The notes: generated by a model from the letters alone, not told the origin. A DNA stretch of 64,000 bases from Muraenolepis orangiensis (GCA_027704905.1 CM051001.1:24240890-24304889), one strand, 5' to 3'; positions 1-12,925 are shown, numbered from the stretch's first letter. Numbers and translations: made by a program.

Positions 1-735
1 CAAGCCCCTCCAACGCATCCAGAATGCAGCAGCACGCCTGGTATTCAACCTACCAAAATTCTCCCATGTGACCCCTCTCTTCCGCGATCTCCACTGGCTT
101 CTGGTAAATGCTCGCATCAAGTTCAAGACTCTGGTGCTGACCTTTAGGGCAGTCAATGGAACTGCCCCAGCCTACCTCCAGGCGTTGGTCAAGCCCTACA
201 TCCCAGCCAGAGCGCTCCGCTCAACTTCTGCCAGGCGACTTGTTCGACCTTCACTGATGACAACCAAGCATCGCTCGTCCAAGACCCAGCTCTTCACGGC
301 TCTGGCTCCACAGTGGTGGAATGAACTCCCATCTCATGTCAGGACGGCAGAGTCCCTCGCCAGCTTCCGCAAGAGACTCAAGACCCACCTGTTCAGAGTC
401 TACCTGGACTCTCCTTGAACCCTCCTTCTCCTTTGTGAACCCCTAACTTGCTTAAGTCCTGACATTAATAGCTCTTAGCATGTTGTATATTCTAGCAAGT
501 GTATATCCTTAATGTTGATAACACACTCTTATCACAGCTACTTAAGCAGGTGACCTGGCAGTACGAAATTGTGTTATTCATCTTGTTAATATGAATACTT
601 GTGAACTGCTCTATTTTTATGTTCGCGTACCTCAGTGTTATGCTATTGTCTGCTTCAACAATTGTATACCTTGTAAGTCGCTTTGGATTAAAGCGTCTGC
701 CAAATGCCCTAAATGTAAATGTAAATGTAAAGGAT
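1..735 (+). mobile_element. L2/Rex1-type LINE, 3' part (cut by window edge)
   Basis: The 3' third of a non-LTR retrotransposon, running in from before the window. It has the C-terminal end of the reverse transcriptase ORF (to the stop near 418), then an AT-rich 3' UTR. It ends at about 690-735 in the fish L2-type tail (GTAAGTCGCTTTGGATTAAA, then AAATGTAAATGTAAATG repeats). The tail repeats and the polarity place the 3' end near 735. The same tail recurs on the minus strand at 1056-1411 and 30180-30325. The clade call (L2/Rex1 group) is from motifs only. Confidence 0.85.
2..418 (+). pseudogene. LINE reverse transcriptase, C-terminal fragment
   Basis: An open frame that enters from the window edge. 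It reads IQNAAARLVFNLP, then HVTPLFRDLHWLLVNARIKF, then GTAPAYLQALV, WWNELPSHVR and SFRKRLKTHLF. This is the conserved region downstream of the catalytic palm in fish L2/Rex1 LINE proteins, and the LKTHLF ending is typical of that group. The catalytic YADD motif must lie before the window. The frame has no stop inside the window, so the piece is well kept. The first in-frame Met (68) is internal to the domain and is not a real start. Confidence 0.85.
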
Positions 736-1055
736 ATCATGGACCTTGATGTGCGAATAGTAAGACGGTCTCTTCGGAAAGCAGGAGCCTTTCCCTGACA
801 AATATCTATACGAAAGATATAGATTCACAGTGGAGGGAATGGCTTCTTTTTGTTCGCTTCTTGAGCTATGTTGCCAGTGCGACACGTCGAAGGTTGAATG
901 ACCTTGTATTTGTTCTTTATTTGAAATTCTGTTGTATTTATTTGACGCCCGTTGGTAGCAAATCCCACACTGCTGGGATTGCAGCTGAAAGCATAAGGCT
1001 AAACACGTCTTACATGCCATTAAGAATACATCAAAGCAACCCAACCCAATTTAAT
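736..1055. other. No recognisable feature
   Basis: Unique-looking AT-rich sequence between two LINE 3' ends in opposite orientation. I see no coding or repeat signature. Confidence 0.5.
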
Positions 1056-1411
1056 GGAATTCATTACATTACATAGCAGACAATTTTATCCAAAGCGACT
1101 TACAACAGTGTGTTTCAACAATGGTAGATAAGAGAACAACTCGACACCAGTAGTCAAAAGTGCAGTCTCCAATAACTGAGCCAGTGCTCAAGTAAAAGTA
1201 CATTAAGTTCAGGTTAAAGTATAAGGTAAAAGTACAATAAGTATAAAATAATAAATAATATATGGTAAAAGTACAATAAGTTGGCGAACAATATATAACA
1301 ATATCCAGCTAACAATCTACTTAGAAAGACACTTGTAAAAAGTGACAAGAGGATGCGATAGGAGGAAGGATCCGGGTAGTGTTTCCTGAAGAGGTGAGTT
1401 TTCAATATACA
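1056..1411 (-). mobile_element. L2-type LINE 3' end, minus strand
   Basis: Read on the minus strand, the region starts with MKTHLFRKHY, which is the end of a LINE reverse transcriptase ORF (compare KTHLF at the end of the 1-735 copy). A 3' UTR follows, with many GTACTTTTAC-like runs. It closes at about 1056-1105 in the tail, seen on the plus strand as TTTTATCCAAAGCGACTTAC. The fragment is 5'-truncated, as is usual for LINEs. The piece at 30180-30325 shares this 3' UTR. Confidence 0.75.
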
Positions 1412-2996
1412 TTTGTACGTCGTGCCTTAATGATGGGGCAGTGATATTGATAATTAACTTACGCAGTCGGCACACTTTTGTTTTGCCAGCTTTCCTTCCT
1501 GCCTTTGGCAGCTGCCAATTGTGTTACTTTTACCCTGGAGTTTATTTTTTTAAACGTCATATTTGTCTAATATTATTGTTTGCCCATCTTGGTTCAAACA
1601 TGTGGCTTGTCCATTGGTCATATGGTGCAAACACTCTCCCTTTTACGTGAACACGCTCATAGCTAGGGAAAATCTGGGTTGACTTTTCAAGTTGATATAA
1701 AATATCATTGTATGTTGAACTTGCTTCATAGTATAGGCCTCAGATAAGGGGCCATGGCTGAAAGGTACATCTCCAGGGTGTGTTATCGGAGGTCTGATTT
1801 GCACTGGCTGGCACATATGCCGCACAGACTAATGTGTTGATAATTATTACATTTTTAGGACACATAAAAACAACATAATGAGCACATACGACCATACACA
1901 ATCATATAATAGTTTTTATAATTTTTTTGAATAGATTGCATTACAGTTTTGTTTAACTGCAGATGCCATATTGTTTTTCCATTTTTATTAGAAAGATACA
2001 GAAATCTGAGCCTTTAGTCTTGTACACGTTGCCAACTGACAGCTTGTTGCTAATGTCAATGGTGGGCCAGTGTATTTGATGCTCACCTCTACAGATGGCA
2101 CACTTGGTGCCAAGAATCATGACCAGCTAGCCGGACGACACAGCTGCCAAAGTGCATCAGAGCACCCACTCGCACTCGTGGATCACTTATGTGCAGAACA
2201 GAATAGTTATGGCATTGTAATGGAGATTTGTCCTTCCTTGTGGAGCAAACAAACATTGTTTCCCACTCATCCTTGTTAGTGGCTTTATTGATGGTGTTCA
2301 TATGAATAGCTGTTGAGTCAAGTGACTGGCTGGCTATGAATGATGGTGCCCTGCTGTTGGTGGGGTTCCAGCTTTAGAGAGAGGTTCAGAGCTCGTATTA
2401 TATGTCGTGTATGAAACCCTCTTGCATCTATATTCATGCAAGAGGGATTTTCTCTATTTGGGTTTAATCCAATGTATTGCTCGCCACCATTGCAAAAGCT
2501 TCATCCATCCCAAACTGAATAAATAAGTAACTTCTGCAGAAAATGTTGGAATACAAAACAACAGAATGGGGAAAAGCTGTCCATTAAAAAGGGACAAAAT
2601 GACTGTCCACTTCCCTGCTATTTGAAAATCGACTGATTGGCGGATGACTTTGGGCTGGCTGGGACATTTTATTATTCTTATTTATTCTTGGAAAGGGCAG
2701 CAACATGCTGACATTGAATGGTGATACTGTGGGACTGTGCAACGAACAGAGGGCAGGCCCTCCAGGAAATGTAGGACAGAAAGGAGCCAGAAGCGCTCAT
2801 CCTCTTGTCAAAGGTCAATGCGTTGTGGACTGGTTGCTAGCCCACTGGTTGCTTTGAAGATCTGGAGAACGCAACATGAAAGTGGAGACTGCATATTCTA
2901 CGGGTGTTGCTGTCCTTTTTGATTTGCTTTGTCACATGGTAACCTCCATTTAAAATGGCTTTGGGTGTGCAGATGTTAATCATGTACTATTCAAAG
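1412..2996. other. No gene recognised
   Basis: Anonymous sequence with only short, unsupported open frames. The one structured item is the hairpin at 2417-2446, listed separately. Confidence 0.5.
2417..2446. repeat. Perfect 11-bp inverted repeat (hairpin)
   Basis: Arms CCCTCTTGCAT (2417-2427) and ATGCAAGAGGG (2436-2446) are perfectly complementary around an 8-nt loop. It could fold as RNA or as a cruciform. It is too short for a typical miRNA precursor, and no function is implied. Confidence 0.6.
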
Positions 2997-2998
2997 AG

Positions 2999-3028
2999 TG
3001 GGTGGGGTGGGGTGGGGTGGGGTGGGGA
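2999..3028. repeat. (GGGGT)n microsatellite
   Basis: About six G-rich pentamer units in a row, directly 5' of the Rex3-like remnant. The G runs could form a quadruplex. Confidence 0.85.
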
Positions 3029-3044
3029 GCTCAGTGACCTGGAA

Positions 3045-3252
3045 GGACCTCCAGGAAGAGCTGCTCCTCTTCCACATTGAGCCAGTGGTTAGGATATCTG
3101 TTCAGGATGCACCCTGGGTCCCAACCTTTAGAGGTGAAACTGGGAAAGAACCCACTGGGGAGCAGACCCCAGGAGAATATAATTACAGCTACTGGCTGGA
3201 TTTCCCCAGGACCTGCCCTGTTACCACAGTCCCTGATGGATGGATATACCTT
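3045..3252 (+). mobile_element. Degenerate Rex3-like (RTE) LINE, extreme 3' end
   Basis: One frame reads SQWLGYLFRMHPGSQPLEV and then a decayed GRRP-like stretch. This matches the C-terminal tail of Rex3/RTE proteins of fish (consensus theme: SQLRW-GH-RMPPGR-P-EVF). The fragment ends at a short GATGGATGGATA run near 3235-3246, consistent with the short-repeat 3' ends of Rex3. It is broken by frameshifts, has no catalytic region and is clearly old. Naming rests on the protein motif alone. Confidence 0.7.
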
Positions 3253-5840
3253 ATTGATATGCAGGCTCACACTATTTTAACACATGTTGCTTGTCATGCG
3301 AGTCCATCTCCACAACACATGCTCCACCTTCCAGCAGGTTTTCAGTCATATTAAAGTACATTATAGATTGTACAATACATCAATACAATAGATTCATGGC
3401 TCCAACATTGGTCATTGTATGTGGAGCCTCCGGATCTGTGGTGGGGGCGTTGACCTTGACATGTGCTTCATAAGCATGCGATTATCCTCCGCGAGGTATG
3501 CTGACAGTCATGGGTATAATGGTGAGTGATGGTGCTGAGCCTTTAAGCTACATGGTCAATTATACAAAAGGTATTATGCCATGGCAAATCGGTGTAGGCC
3601 TGCTGCCCAATTACATCACATTCAATCAGGTGGACTTACATCAACGAAATAGAAGTAACCCTTTTATTTCCATATGTGGGCTGGTCTGTTCTTTGTCCAG
3701 ATAGAGAGAGTGAAGACAGTGGACCAAAACTGAATGGCTCATTAAGAATGGCATATGGCAGGAAAGTATATTAAAAGTATGATGAAATGACATTTAACTC
3801 TCTTGTACTTGTGCCTGCCTGCCTGGCTGAGCCACTCCTGTGTGCTATCGCTACACAATTCATTGATCTCAAAGTGATGCTACCAAATACCACTGCTGCT
3901 CTTTCAACTGACAGGTTCTTCTCTGTGCAGGGCCTTTAAATACCATCGCCTTCTCCCATCCTTCATTGTAACTGTCAAATCCAAAGCAAAACAGATCTCC
4001 CTACCTTCTTTCCCAGAAACATCTACACATGTATTTACCAGTACATGCTTTTACCAATATGTTATGTTGACCAACTAATGACTACCAAAACCATTGCTTC
4101 AACTCACAATTGCACTGTGCTCACCTCTTCTCCTCACTTCAACTCACACTTCTCTGCGTCCCCGTACAGCCTCTGGTCTTGGGATTGTATAGCAATGAGG
4201 GTCTGTATAGGAAGTGAAGACAATAATGATTGGAAACAGGGGACAGGCCTAACTAGTACAGGTGAGGCCACTTAGTAGACTGGCAGGGCTGATGGCTGGA
4301 ATGGGGGTGCGGTCTGCTAAACCAATGCTGTGACACAACGCCATCATCATTAACAGTGTTAACAGGAGTCTTCGACTTGACAGTTAACTGTTCTAAATAT
4401 GACTCAACTAACTATACTTCACTAATAATAACTTCTTTCTGGTGATTTTCTATTCAGATATAAAATGTAGATATAAAAATGTTCTTTAAAACCGTACCTG
4501 CAAATTGTAGCCTACGAGATGTATGAGTTACAGCCCTGTGTGGTGGCACCAATAATCCTCTTCTACCAAGTTGCTTATTTTATGGAGAAAATAAAAAATG
4601 CCAGTGGAGTTAAAGAGATATCTTCTTCTACAGCATTATGCCTCTCATAAAGGCAACTTAAATTTCAAGCTTTTAAGATGAAGATGATCCATGCACTACC
4701 ATATACAGATTTTTCACAGCACTTCAGCATTCACCCACAGGTACACGCATACAAACACAGTGTTATGCCACAGTCCCAGTTCCTTGCGACCAGTTAGGGG
4801 TGTGTGGTGTGTTTGCCTCGCTCATCAACACACACACACCAGTGTGTGCAGAGGACCAACTCTTCACAGGGTTCCAGTTGTGAAGCTGCTCTTCCTTAGG
4901 GGCGCTCTTTAACTAAATGTTTTAACATAGTCACGCAACAGGTATTTCACTTTAATCAGTATCTCCTCTATGGCAATGTGGTCACCAGCTGTAAACAAGC
5001 TATTTCCAGATCTGTAGAATCTGCTGTGCAGATTGAGAATTCAACATTATGGCTCAGAGATGAGCGAATGGCTCGTTCGGTTATCAAATTGCAACAGTGT
5101 TTTCTTTTCTCGATTTGATGGGAACATTTGACCGGGCGCGGGGAATATCTGCACAAGCCATATTGTTGCACTCTTGTCGTTGGCCTCTCTGTGTTTCATA
5201 GCTGTGTAATGCGATACTATTATAAAATATAGATTTTACAGAGGTGTTAATGGTAAGAGGTAGGCTGCCTATTGTAAATGTATTGTAAAACATAAGGTAG
5301 TGCTTTTGGTTGGTTTGTTGTTTGTGTGGACGTTGCCAACAAGAAAAACAAGATTACGGAATCATGTCAAATAAAGTAATGTTTTTTTACAAGACCGAAG
5401 CTGAATACTGCCAGAGCTTTTTGAAGCTGAAAATAAATTAAACTATTTAATAAAGCAAGTTTAATAATCCTTAATGTGGGATTGGTTGTAACACATGGAT
5501 TATGAATGTGACAGTTTCAGACTGTGTCTCCATCATGCAGAATGTTTTTGTGAAGCTAATTATTTGTCTTTAATTTAGTCAAAAATGTAATAGCCTTTAC
5601 AGAGCCTTTACTGAGCCTTTTACACACAAATAAGTAAATATTTGTTTATCTGACAGATCCTGGGTCTGAGCAGCCTTCTCTGAGGCCCTGCTGGCCAAAA
5701 GTAAACCACAGACTAAAAGACTAAAAGTAGCAGACTCCCCTGCCAACTACCAGTTTATGATTTGCAAACTAGGACAACATACACACATTGAGCTTCACTG
5801 CGGCTACAGTGCTGTTTCATAAGAGACTAATCGTTTGTGT
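3253..5840. other. No gene recognised
   Basis: Anonymous sequence without a supported open frame, RNA gene or repeat signature. Confidence 0.5.
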
Positions 5841-6069
5841 AAGGGTGCGTTAACTTGAGACGTGTTTGAAACACGCCATTGTTTTCCTATGGGCAAGGCG
5901 GAGCGCCGACCCCCGATCTCGCGACACGTTGCAGAGAAAGAAATGATTTAAACTTTGACCAATAGATTTGGCGTACTGTCCAAAAACACTGAATGTTTTA
6001 AGCTGGAGGTGATTTTGGGTGTGTTTTAAATGCCCTACCTAGCATCTTGTATGTGTGAACGCACCTTTA
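5841..6069. mobile_element. MITE-like element with imperfect terminal inverted repeats
   Basis: The left end AAGGGTGCGTTAACTTGAG and the right end (minus-strand reading AAAGGTGCGTTCACACATAC) are imperfect inverted repeats of about 20 bp. The 229-bp interior is non-coding and contains the phrase GATTTAAACTTTGACCAA, which I associate with a widespread fish MITE. No clean target duplication is visible, so the superfamily is left open. Confidence 0.6.
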
Positions 6070-9000
6070 AAAGAATATGTTTATAAGACGCCCATTTCCT
6101 CCCTCCCTCCCCCTTACCTTGAGCCCAGGCCCATTTTAGAGTACGTCCCTGATTACAGCTTATAAATATCCCCTTTTTATTGGAATATGATGTACATTTA
6201 ATTCTGTTTAACATGTTCTTCCGGAATTGTTCAGAGAAATCTTTCCTGATCACCATTATGTTGTATAAAGAGTTGCCAGTATTAAACAGCCAAACTATAA
6301 CATTTTTTTAAAAGTGTACCAATTGTGAAGAAGGGATACAGAAAAATAACAGCATCCATCAAATTCATTCACCACTTTGAACTCAACACTCGAGGTGGAA
6401 CTGTGAGAGCCCATAGCAGGAAGTGGGAATCCACACCGCCTGCTACAGTTACTCAGTCTAAGGTAAACGGTGACAGCTTGGATCGCTTCTGCCGGAGCCA
6501 AGAGAAATAAAGCCCCGGCAAGCATGCTGCCAGCCGGGCAGAGCGTCAGAAGAAGTAAACCAGTGAACACTTGATCCTCTGTGACTGGACCGTCAACAGC
6601 GGAGCTGGTGTCAACAGTGGAACACGGGAATACTGGTGCTTTTAGTGCTCATTACAGTCTGACTAGATGCAGAGAGAATGTGGTAACTATGCTGAGCAGA
6701 TCTGTCTGCGATGGAAAAATATCTGCTTGTAAAACAGGGGAGTCACAAAGCCCATTCTGTCAATGTGATGTTTGCTTACAATTTGAGTGAGTATGGTAAC
6801 AATGGTGGCAGGGGCAAAAGTGTCTGTGTTGAAAAAAAGGGAATTAAAAAATAACTAGGAGATTAAGGATTGTACTTTCTCTACACAGCTATTTTATACT
6901 ATTTACAATTTTGTTAATTATTTTATCCAAAGTGACTTGTGAAAGTGACAGTGAATTCTGGCGCATTAAGGAGGGAGTAGGGAGTAGGGGGTAGTCATTC
7001 CGCTCAAAAATGCCAAGAGTAAATCATAAACACATTTTACCTTTCAATTAACTTAAGACAATCCAATCCAATAAAACAGCCCAACCAAAACCAAAAAGTC
7101 TTCACATCCAATGTGTTTAATCCAACGCCCTTAACGATACTGTGCCCTATACACTGACCTGATCGAAAAACCTGCGAAAACCAAATCTACGCAGTTGTGA
7201 AGCCATGCTGGACTAATAACGAGTATACTTACAACATAACCAGTGGCGACACTTTGTGATCAAAGCTCGACAAGAGGGATTGGTGAAGGGTCAACGAAAA
7301 ATCACATAGGCTTTTGAGGAAGCAAGTGCTGCGCTTTCATTGTGTTTGCTGAAGGAAACACATGCCGACAAGTAATAACAACACTGCAAAACTGAATGAG
7401 ATTGCCTCAAATTTGCGGCAATGAGCTGGTCATTTGGCTGGTAACGTAAGTTATTTTAGAGTAGAAAGACAAAGACACTCTTTCAAACATCTTCCCCCTG
7501 GCTCTAAACATTTTAGAATTTAATTGATTTGGAAATGTTGGATGTTTCTGCATGGCAGATGGAGCATTTATTTTTACAGAAATATCCTTTTTAATATATA
7601 TTTTTAAATATCTCCTCAAAAGGTTTGAGACATCTTCTCAATCAATGCCAAAGGTTTCTCAACTCTTGTAACGAAACGTCTCTTGATTCGTCTGGACTCT
7701 GAAACAAGTTCTTTAAGAGGGACAGAATTCAATACAATACCAGACTTATGGGAAAACATTTCACTCTTCAGCTGAAGGGGGACTGGGTTATTTAATTTCA
7801 TCTTCTTTTGAAATATGTTTGTATGATATTATGTTGTTGTCATTCTTAACAAGCTATCTTCAATATTTCGTACAGTACCCCTCCCCGTACAGTACCCCTA
7901 CCAGTACTCCCCTCCCCCACCCTACAGAGTTAGGTTCACTAGATATAACAGAATACGTTTGATTTGAGATTTCAACATCCATAGTTCTGAGATCATATAT
8001 CTTCAGGAATTCTTGAATCTCTTACTGAGCTAAGACCTCCTTTGACACATCACCGAGACACCTCCATCGCCATGGGAGAGATACAAGTCACAAGGGAAAA
8101 AAGTCAATGTTTCAGTGCCTGATATCCGTATTTCAAACTGTGCTGTGCTGTGTGTTTTAATACTCTGTTCCAGGAACACACAAGAAGCAACTGCCATAGC
8201 AGTTATGTCTTGCTTGGGCTTTCCACTCTGATATACTACAGTTCGCTAGAGATCTCTGGTCAGAATGTATTACCACATACACACGGCCCAGAAATAGGAC
8301 ACTTTTCAGGGATCCTACTGGGAGAAGGCAACATCTCTAGGATAGTTTGAAAACATAAACCGTTGCTGAAACCTACCACAGCCTCTGGGCTTCACAGTCC
8401 AGGAGTTTGCACAGATCAAGGGATTTACTATTTACTATGATTTACTAATTCACAGACACACATTTAGCAGAACTAGTAATTTAGCAGGTAGTCATTAAGC
8501 AGGCCTGCACTTTTATCCACAGCAACTTGACGTGAGAATGAGAACCATTTAGGAAAAGTGCTATGCGACATGAGGTTTCGAATGGCCACATCCATAGCTA
8601 CTATGGGGGGATTTTTGGCTGGTGAAAATGGTGAGTGGCTGGTGACATTGGAAAACCACGGTGGCTTGTGAGCCAAAAAGTTAAGGTCAAGCCCTGCACC
8701 AGTTACATACTTTATCACATTCTAAAGTGCTTTCTAAATTCCATGACAATAGTACATCTCAACTAAATGACAAAAACGCATATGATTATATAACTGTTGC
8801 AATTGAGCTATTTAGGAGCTTCTTTGATTGAAAGCAACTAACAGTAAATAGGCCTCAAGATACTTAGTTGGTGTTTTGCTCAAGGATGCCTACAAGCAGA
8901 CATAATACAGTATTGCTGGAAATGCTTCACCAAAATTTCTTTACAGTAGGATATATTTATGTCTGTCAGTAAAGTTATGAAAACATGAAAAACAGCCATT

Positions 9001-9631
9001 AGTTAAGAAACTAAATGGATGTAAATGTGAGTTGTATACTGATGTATACTGGTTTTTAACTAACTCTTGAAAAAAGTAGCCTATTCTAAAGCAGTTCCAG
9101 TGGAGGGGAAAATCAGCAGACTCAGAGACCATATAAACTGACTTAATAAATAATTTGACACTTGGGAGAAATCAATAAGCTTCTGTCTCCGTTCTCTCTC
9201 TTACTCTCTTACACTTAAGTGCTCTGTTCGATACAAATCAATTAAAGATCAATTGTGTCCTGTCAAGGATGCCTGCGCTCAATAAAATCCATCACAAGAT
9301 CTTGGGAGCGAGGCGGGTGCCTGTGGTGATGCTCTAAACGTACATCACAAGGAGGGAGTCCAAGGGAGTCTTGGTGGTCATGTTTCACAGAACACAATCT
9401 TAAAGGGCCCCTATACATCTTTAAAGGGCCCCTATTTTACCAGCAGGTGTTGACTGTGATTAGCCAGTAGAATATACTCCACCAAAGCCCGGTTCCCCAT
9501 GGTGCGGAGCTTAGTACTTAATGCTACTTAATATGGTTATGCTTGTGTGTTTGCTTTTCAGTATTATGCATTGAGTTCAGTTATAGTAATATAGAATATA
9601 AAAATATAGAATGTATTATTATATTATATCG
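6070..9631. other. No gene recognised
   Basis: Long anonymous stretch. About 6905-6945 contains TTTTATCCAAAGTGACTTG, which may be a worn L2 tail on the minus strand. A C-rich patch lies at 7875-7925. No other supported feature. Confidence 0.45.
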
Positions 9632-9670
9632 GAGTAATAATAATAATTATAATAATAATAATAATCATAA
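9632..9670. repeat. (AAT)n microsatellite, imperfect
   Basis: Short run of TAATAA units inside an AT-rich block (9595-9670). Confidence 0.7.
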
Positions 9671-9900
9671 ATTGAAGCATCTGGGCTAAACCGATCTTGA
9701 ACCGAAAGTGATCTTGTGCTGGGTATGCAGCCAGCCACCAATGTTTCATTGTGTATTGTATGTTTTGTTCATTTATTTTTCGTTAGAAAGTATTTCTGAT
9801 TTCATACATGGATCCAAAACAAGACAGTTTCAAAGTAATACAAAGTGGATGGTGTGGCTATAATATAACTACTACTATTACAGATCCTTTCAAACACCGT

Positions 9901-10154
9901 CAAACACCATGCATCCAAACACCATGCATTCAAACACCATGCATTCAAACACCATGCATCCAAACACCATGCATTCAAACACCATGCATCCAAACACCAT
10001 GCATTCAAACACCATGCATCCAAACACCATGCATCCAAACACCATGCATTCAAACCCATGCATCCAAACACCATGCATTCAAACACCATGCATTCAAACC
10101 CCATGCATCCAAACACCATGCATTCAAACACCATGCATTCAAACACCATGCATC
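9901..10154. repeat. 15-bp minisatellite, 17 copies, with ATGCAT core
   Basis: The unit is CAAACACCATGCATY. Ten perfect-length units (9901-10050) are followed by one 14-bp unit that has lost an A (10051-10064), then six more 15-bp units to 10154. The last base alternates C/T from unit to unit. Each unit carries the self-complementary hexamer ATGCAT. The period is a multiple of three and the units lack stops, so long open frames appear on both strands (for example repeated TPCIQ). I judge these to be artefacts of the repeat, not genes. Confidence 0.95.
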
Positions 10155-12178
10155 CAAACCACACTACCAGCAAAACAAAAAACAAAAAAGCAATTTGTGT
10201 CCTGGACAATAAGTGAAGCTGCAGCAGCAAGGCTTCATCTTCATCTTGTCCATAGATGGAACATTATTTTCACACCAAGCTTTCAATCAGAAGTTCTGTT
10301 TTTATCGGCGTAATGAAAAAGGTGTAATAGGCCATATTTATTGTTCACCAGTGTCCCAGAGACCCAGTGGAAATTACATGCAAATATGGCAACAATAAAA
10401 CAGACAGCGGCACTAGACTATCCCATATGGATGCAGTATGGACTGCATTGTGAAGTGAACTTGAGAATCCTAGCAAGGCAATAGTAGAGTAGCATTGCAA
10501 GGCTTTTGAGTATTCTACAATATGATTTACACACTAGAGGATTATGTTGATTACAATGTGGGTTGATGTTTCCAAAGAACACATGCAGATAGGGGATTTG
10601 AATGAATGTGAACTGAATGAAATGCTAATGTAAAACAACAAATGGCAGCAGTCCCAATCCATTTTAAATGAATGCATTTAGGTTTAAACCTTTGGAGGCA
10701 ACTATTAAATCGTGTGATGAATCTTGTATCGATCTACTATTTTATTGTATTGATCATATATCTTCATTAAAAAGTTTTCCAAACTCTAAATCCACTATTA
10801 CATATTAGGTAAATAATAAATGAAAAGAGCTACCACTGTGGGAAAAACGTATTTTCTCAAGTTGTCTTTTTCCTCTTACAGAATAATTCATTCTCATTGC
10901 TTTTCTGATTAAAGTCATAGCGATTTATTTGTTTATTTATTTATGTTTCCTGCAGCCTGGTTTAATCTCCAAAGTCAGCAAGGCTGGCATGTCCTGATTG
11001 AGTGTGAAGGCCACAGCTCCTCACGCTGGTGCTGAAGAAGGGGGTCTGCAAAAGCCACACCACCTCACACGCAGCAGTACTGGCCCAGAGTCTCCGTCAG
11101 TTCGTTTTAGAGGAGCTGAGAGTTGGCTTGACATTCTGTGGGCATCTTCTCAGCACCAACTCATGTGGAGCAGCTGGGGAGGTGTGGGGTAGGGGAGGAC
11201 CCTAACTCTCCTGCCCCTACCATGTTTGACACGGAAAACCAAGTAAGCCTTGACATTGATATTAATGAGGACTCCTCCCAGAGAACGAGACAAGACTCGT
11301 GAATATAACATGGCTGCTTCGCCACTTCTTCTTCTTGCCTCTCAAAAACCCCACTGATGCAAATGTATGCTTTATTACTTGGTGTTCTTTTGTCTCCCTC
11401 TGCTCCGGGTCTTCAGTTTGTTTGTTTGTAAGTTGATTGGTTCAGCTCGGTGGCCTGGTGTCATGGAGGCCAGTAGTTGTATCGCACTGCTCGGTTCTGC
11501 TGTATAGTTTGAGGCATCACCAAACATATTGGGATACACCCGTGTTAACCATGACTCTGGCCCTCACAAATACAACTAATTCAAATAGCAGGATGGCATT
11601 TGAATAACTGAAGTCCCACACAATGCAATTCCATTGATTTTAAATAATTGCTGTATAAATGTTCCTGTAAGGACAATGTCTTACTCTACTCCATCCCTGG
11701 TAAGTGACTACAACCCAGTGGTGTTGAAGGCTACCATTTAAGCAGTGTCACTTGGCAATCACCCTAACTGCATATTGGATTCTTCAGAGAGACAACATGA
11801 TTGTGAATGTCTGCTGTGATTGTGGCATTTACCCAACACTGTCAGCAAAAGAAAAATACACAACTAAACTGCAGTGAAGAACTGTAGTGCTGGGATGGCT
11901 GCCAAACCGAATCTCATCACTGCAATTAAAAGTCTTCAAATCATTATCATGAGATTGCCAATGCCGTTTAAAATACTTGATTGTATTAAAAGTGCTGGAT
12001 AACCATGTTAACAATGTCATGTAGGTATCTGACTGTGTTTAAGACTGCTGGGAATTTTGCCACCCTTCTGTGGTCTGTGCATGCCATCTGCCTAAAAAAT
12101 AATGCAATTCCTGTTTAAAAGTGGTATTAAAACCCTCCCCTTTTCCACACTATTTCCCCTCATAATATTTAAATGAAT
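10155..12178. other. No gene recognised
   Basis: Anonymous, moderately AT-rich sequence up to the LTR at 12181. No supported exon, repeat or RNA gene. Confidence 0.5.
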
Positions 12179-12180
12179 GT

Positions 12181-12537
12181 TGTAGCAGACAACTCTGCCA
12201 TGGGGAATTAGAAGACACCACGCTCAGGAGAGTTTTCTGGACCGAGTCCTTTTTTATTCCAGCAGACGCAGCCACGGACCACAGGCAATCAAAATAAACC
12301 AGTTTAAATAATATGCAACTATGCAGCAAGGATACGCAAGAGGGACCCATACGGCGTCTCCACCTCCACTCTTACTCCACCGTCCGCTCTCACTGTCAGG
12401 GACACAGAAACAATGGAACCCTCAGAACATATAAGACAATCGCAAGCGCAATCACGTACATTATAAACAGGTGCGAGTTCGCCGCTCCTGCTTCCTCGTT
12501 ACCAGCGCACCGCTTAGCCACACCCCTTTCCACCACA
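12181..12537 (-). repeat. 3' LTR of the Gmr1-like element
   Basis: The minus-strand sequence starts TGTGGTGGAAAGG and ends CTACA, giving the usual TG...CA ends. The start could be 3 bp further out (12178). A purine-rich tract (GGCGGTGGGGATA) lies just before it, as expected of a polypurine tract. An AATAAA signal (GGAATAAAAAAGG on the minus strand) lies near 12250-12262, where the R region should be. Length is about 357 bp. Confidence 0.75.
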
Positions 12538-12559
12538 TATCCCCACCGCCCGACTTAGT

Positions 12560-12925
12560 CCGGGGTGCCGTCCGGCCGACAGCCCAACTCTTCCCCCACC
12601 ACCTTGCTCGGGCAAGCGGGAGAGGAAGTCAGCCACTGCCATCTGCGCCCCCGGCTTATGGATCACCTTAAACTTGAACGGCTGTAACGCCAGATACCAC
12701 AGAGTGATCCGCGGGTTTGTGTCCTTCATGCGGTGGAGCCACTGAAGGAGGGCGTGGTCTGAACTGAGGGTGAAGGAGCGCCCCAGGAGGTAGTAATGTA
12801 GGGCGCTGACCGCCCACTTGATGGCCAAACATTCTTTCTCCACCGTGCTGTACCTCACCACTCAGTCCACGAGTTTGCGGCTGAAGTACGGCACCGGACA
12901 GTCTTCGCCCCCTGTAGCGCCTGCG
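12560..12925 (-). pseudogene. gypsy RNase H domain (last domain before the LTR)
   Basis: The minus strand reads RYSTVEKECLAIKWAVSAL, then YYLLGRSFTLSSDHALLQWL and VIHKPGAQMAVADFLSRL. These are the RNase H motifs of Ty3/gypsy pol; the SDHA Asp and the VADFLSR end are visible. The preceding strand (YFSRKLVD-like) is shifted into another frame at about 12865-12915. The ORF runs into the LTR region about 60 bp later, so RNase H is the final pol domain here, which supports the Gmr1-like order. A TGA lies between the two frames. Confidence 0.85.

Noticed and set aside
9901..10154. CRISPR-like array
   Set aside because: Units are contiguous 15-mers without spacers; a eukaryotic minisatellite.
9802..10313. 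Long open frames on both strands over the 15-bp repeat
   Set aside because: The unit length is a multiple of three and contains no stop in several frames, so open frames are automatic; the peptide is a pure pentapeptide repeat without conserved flanks.
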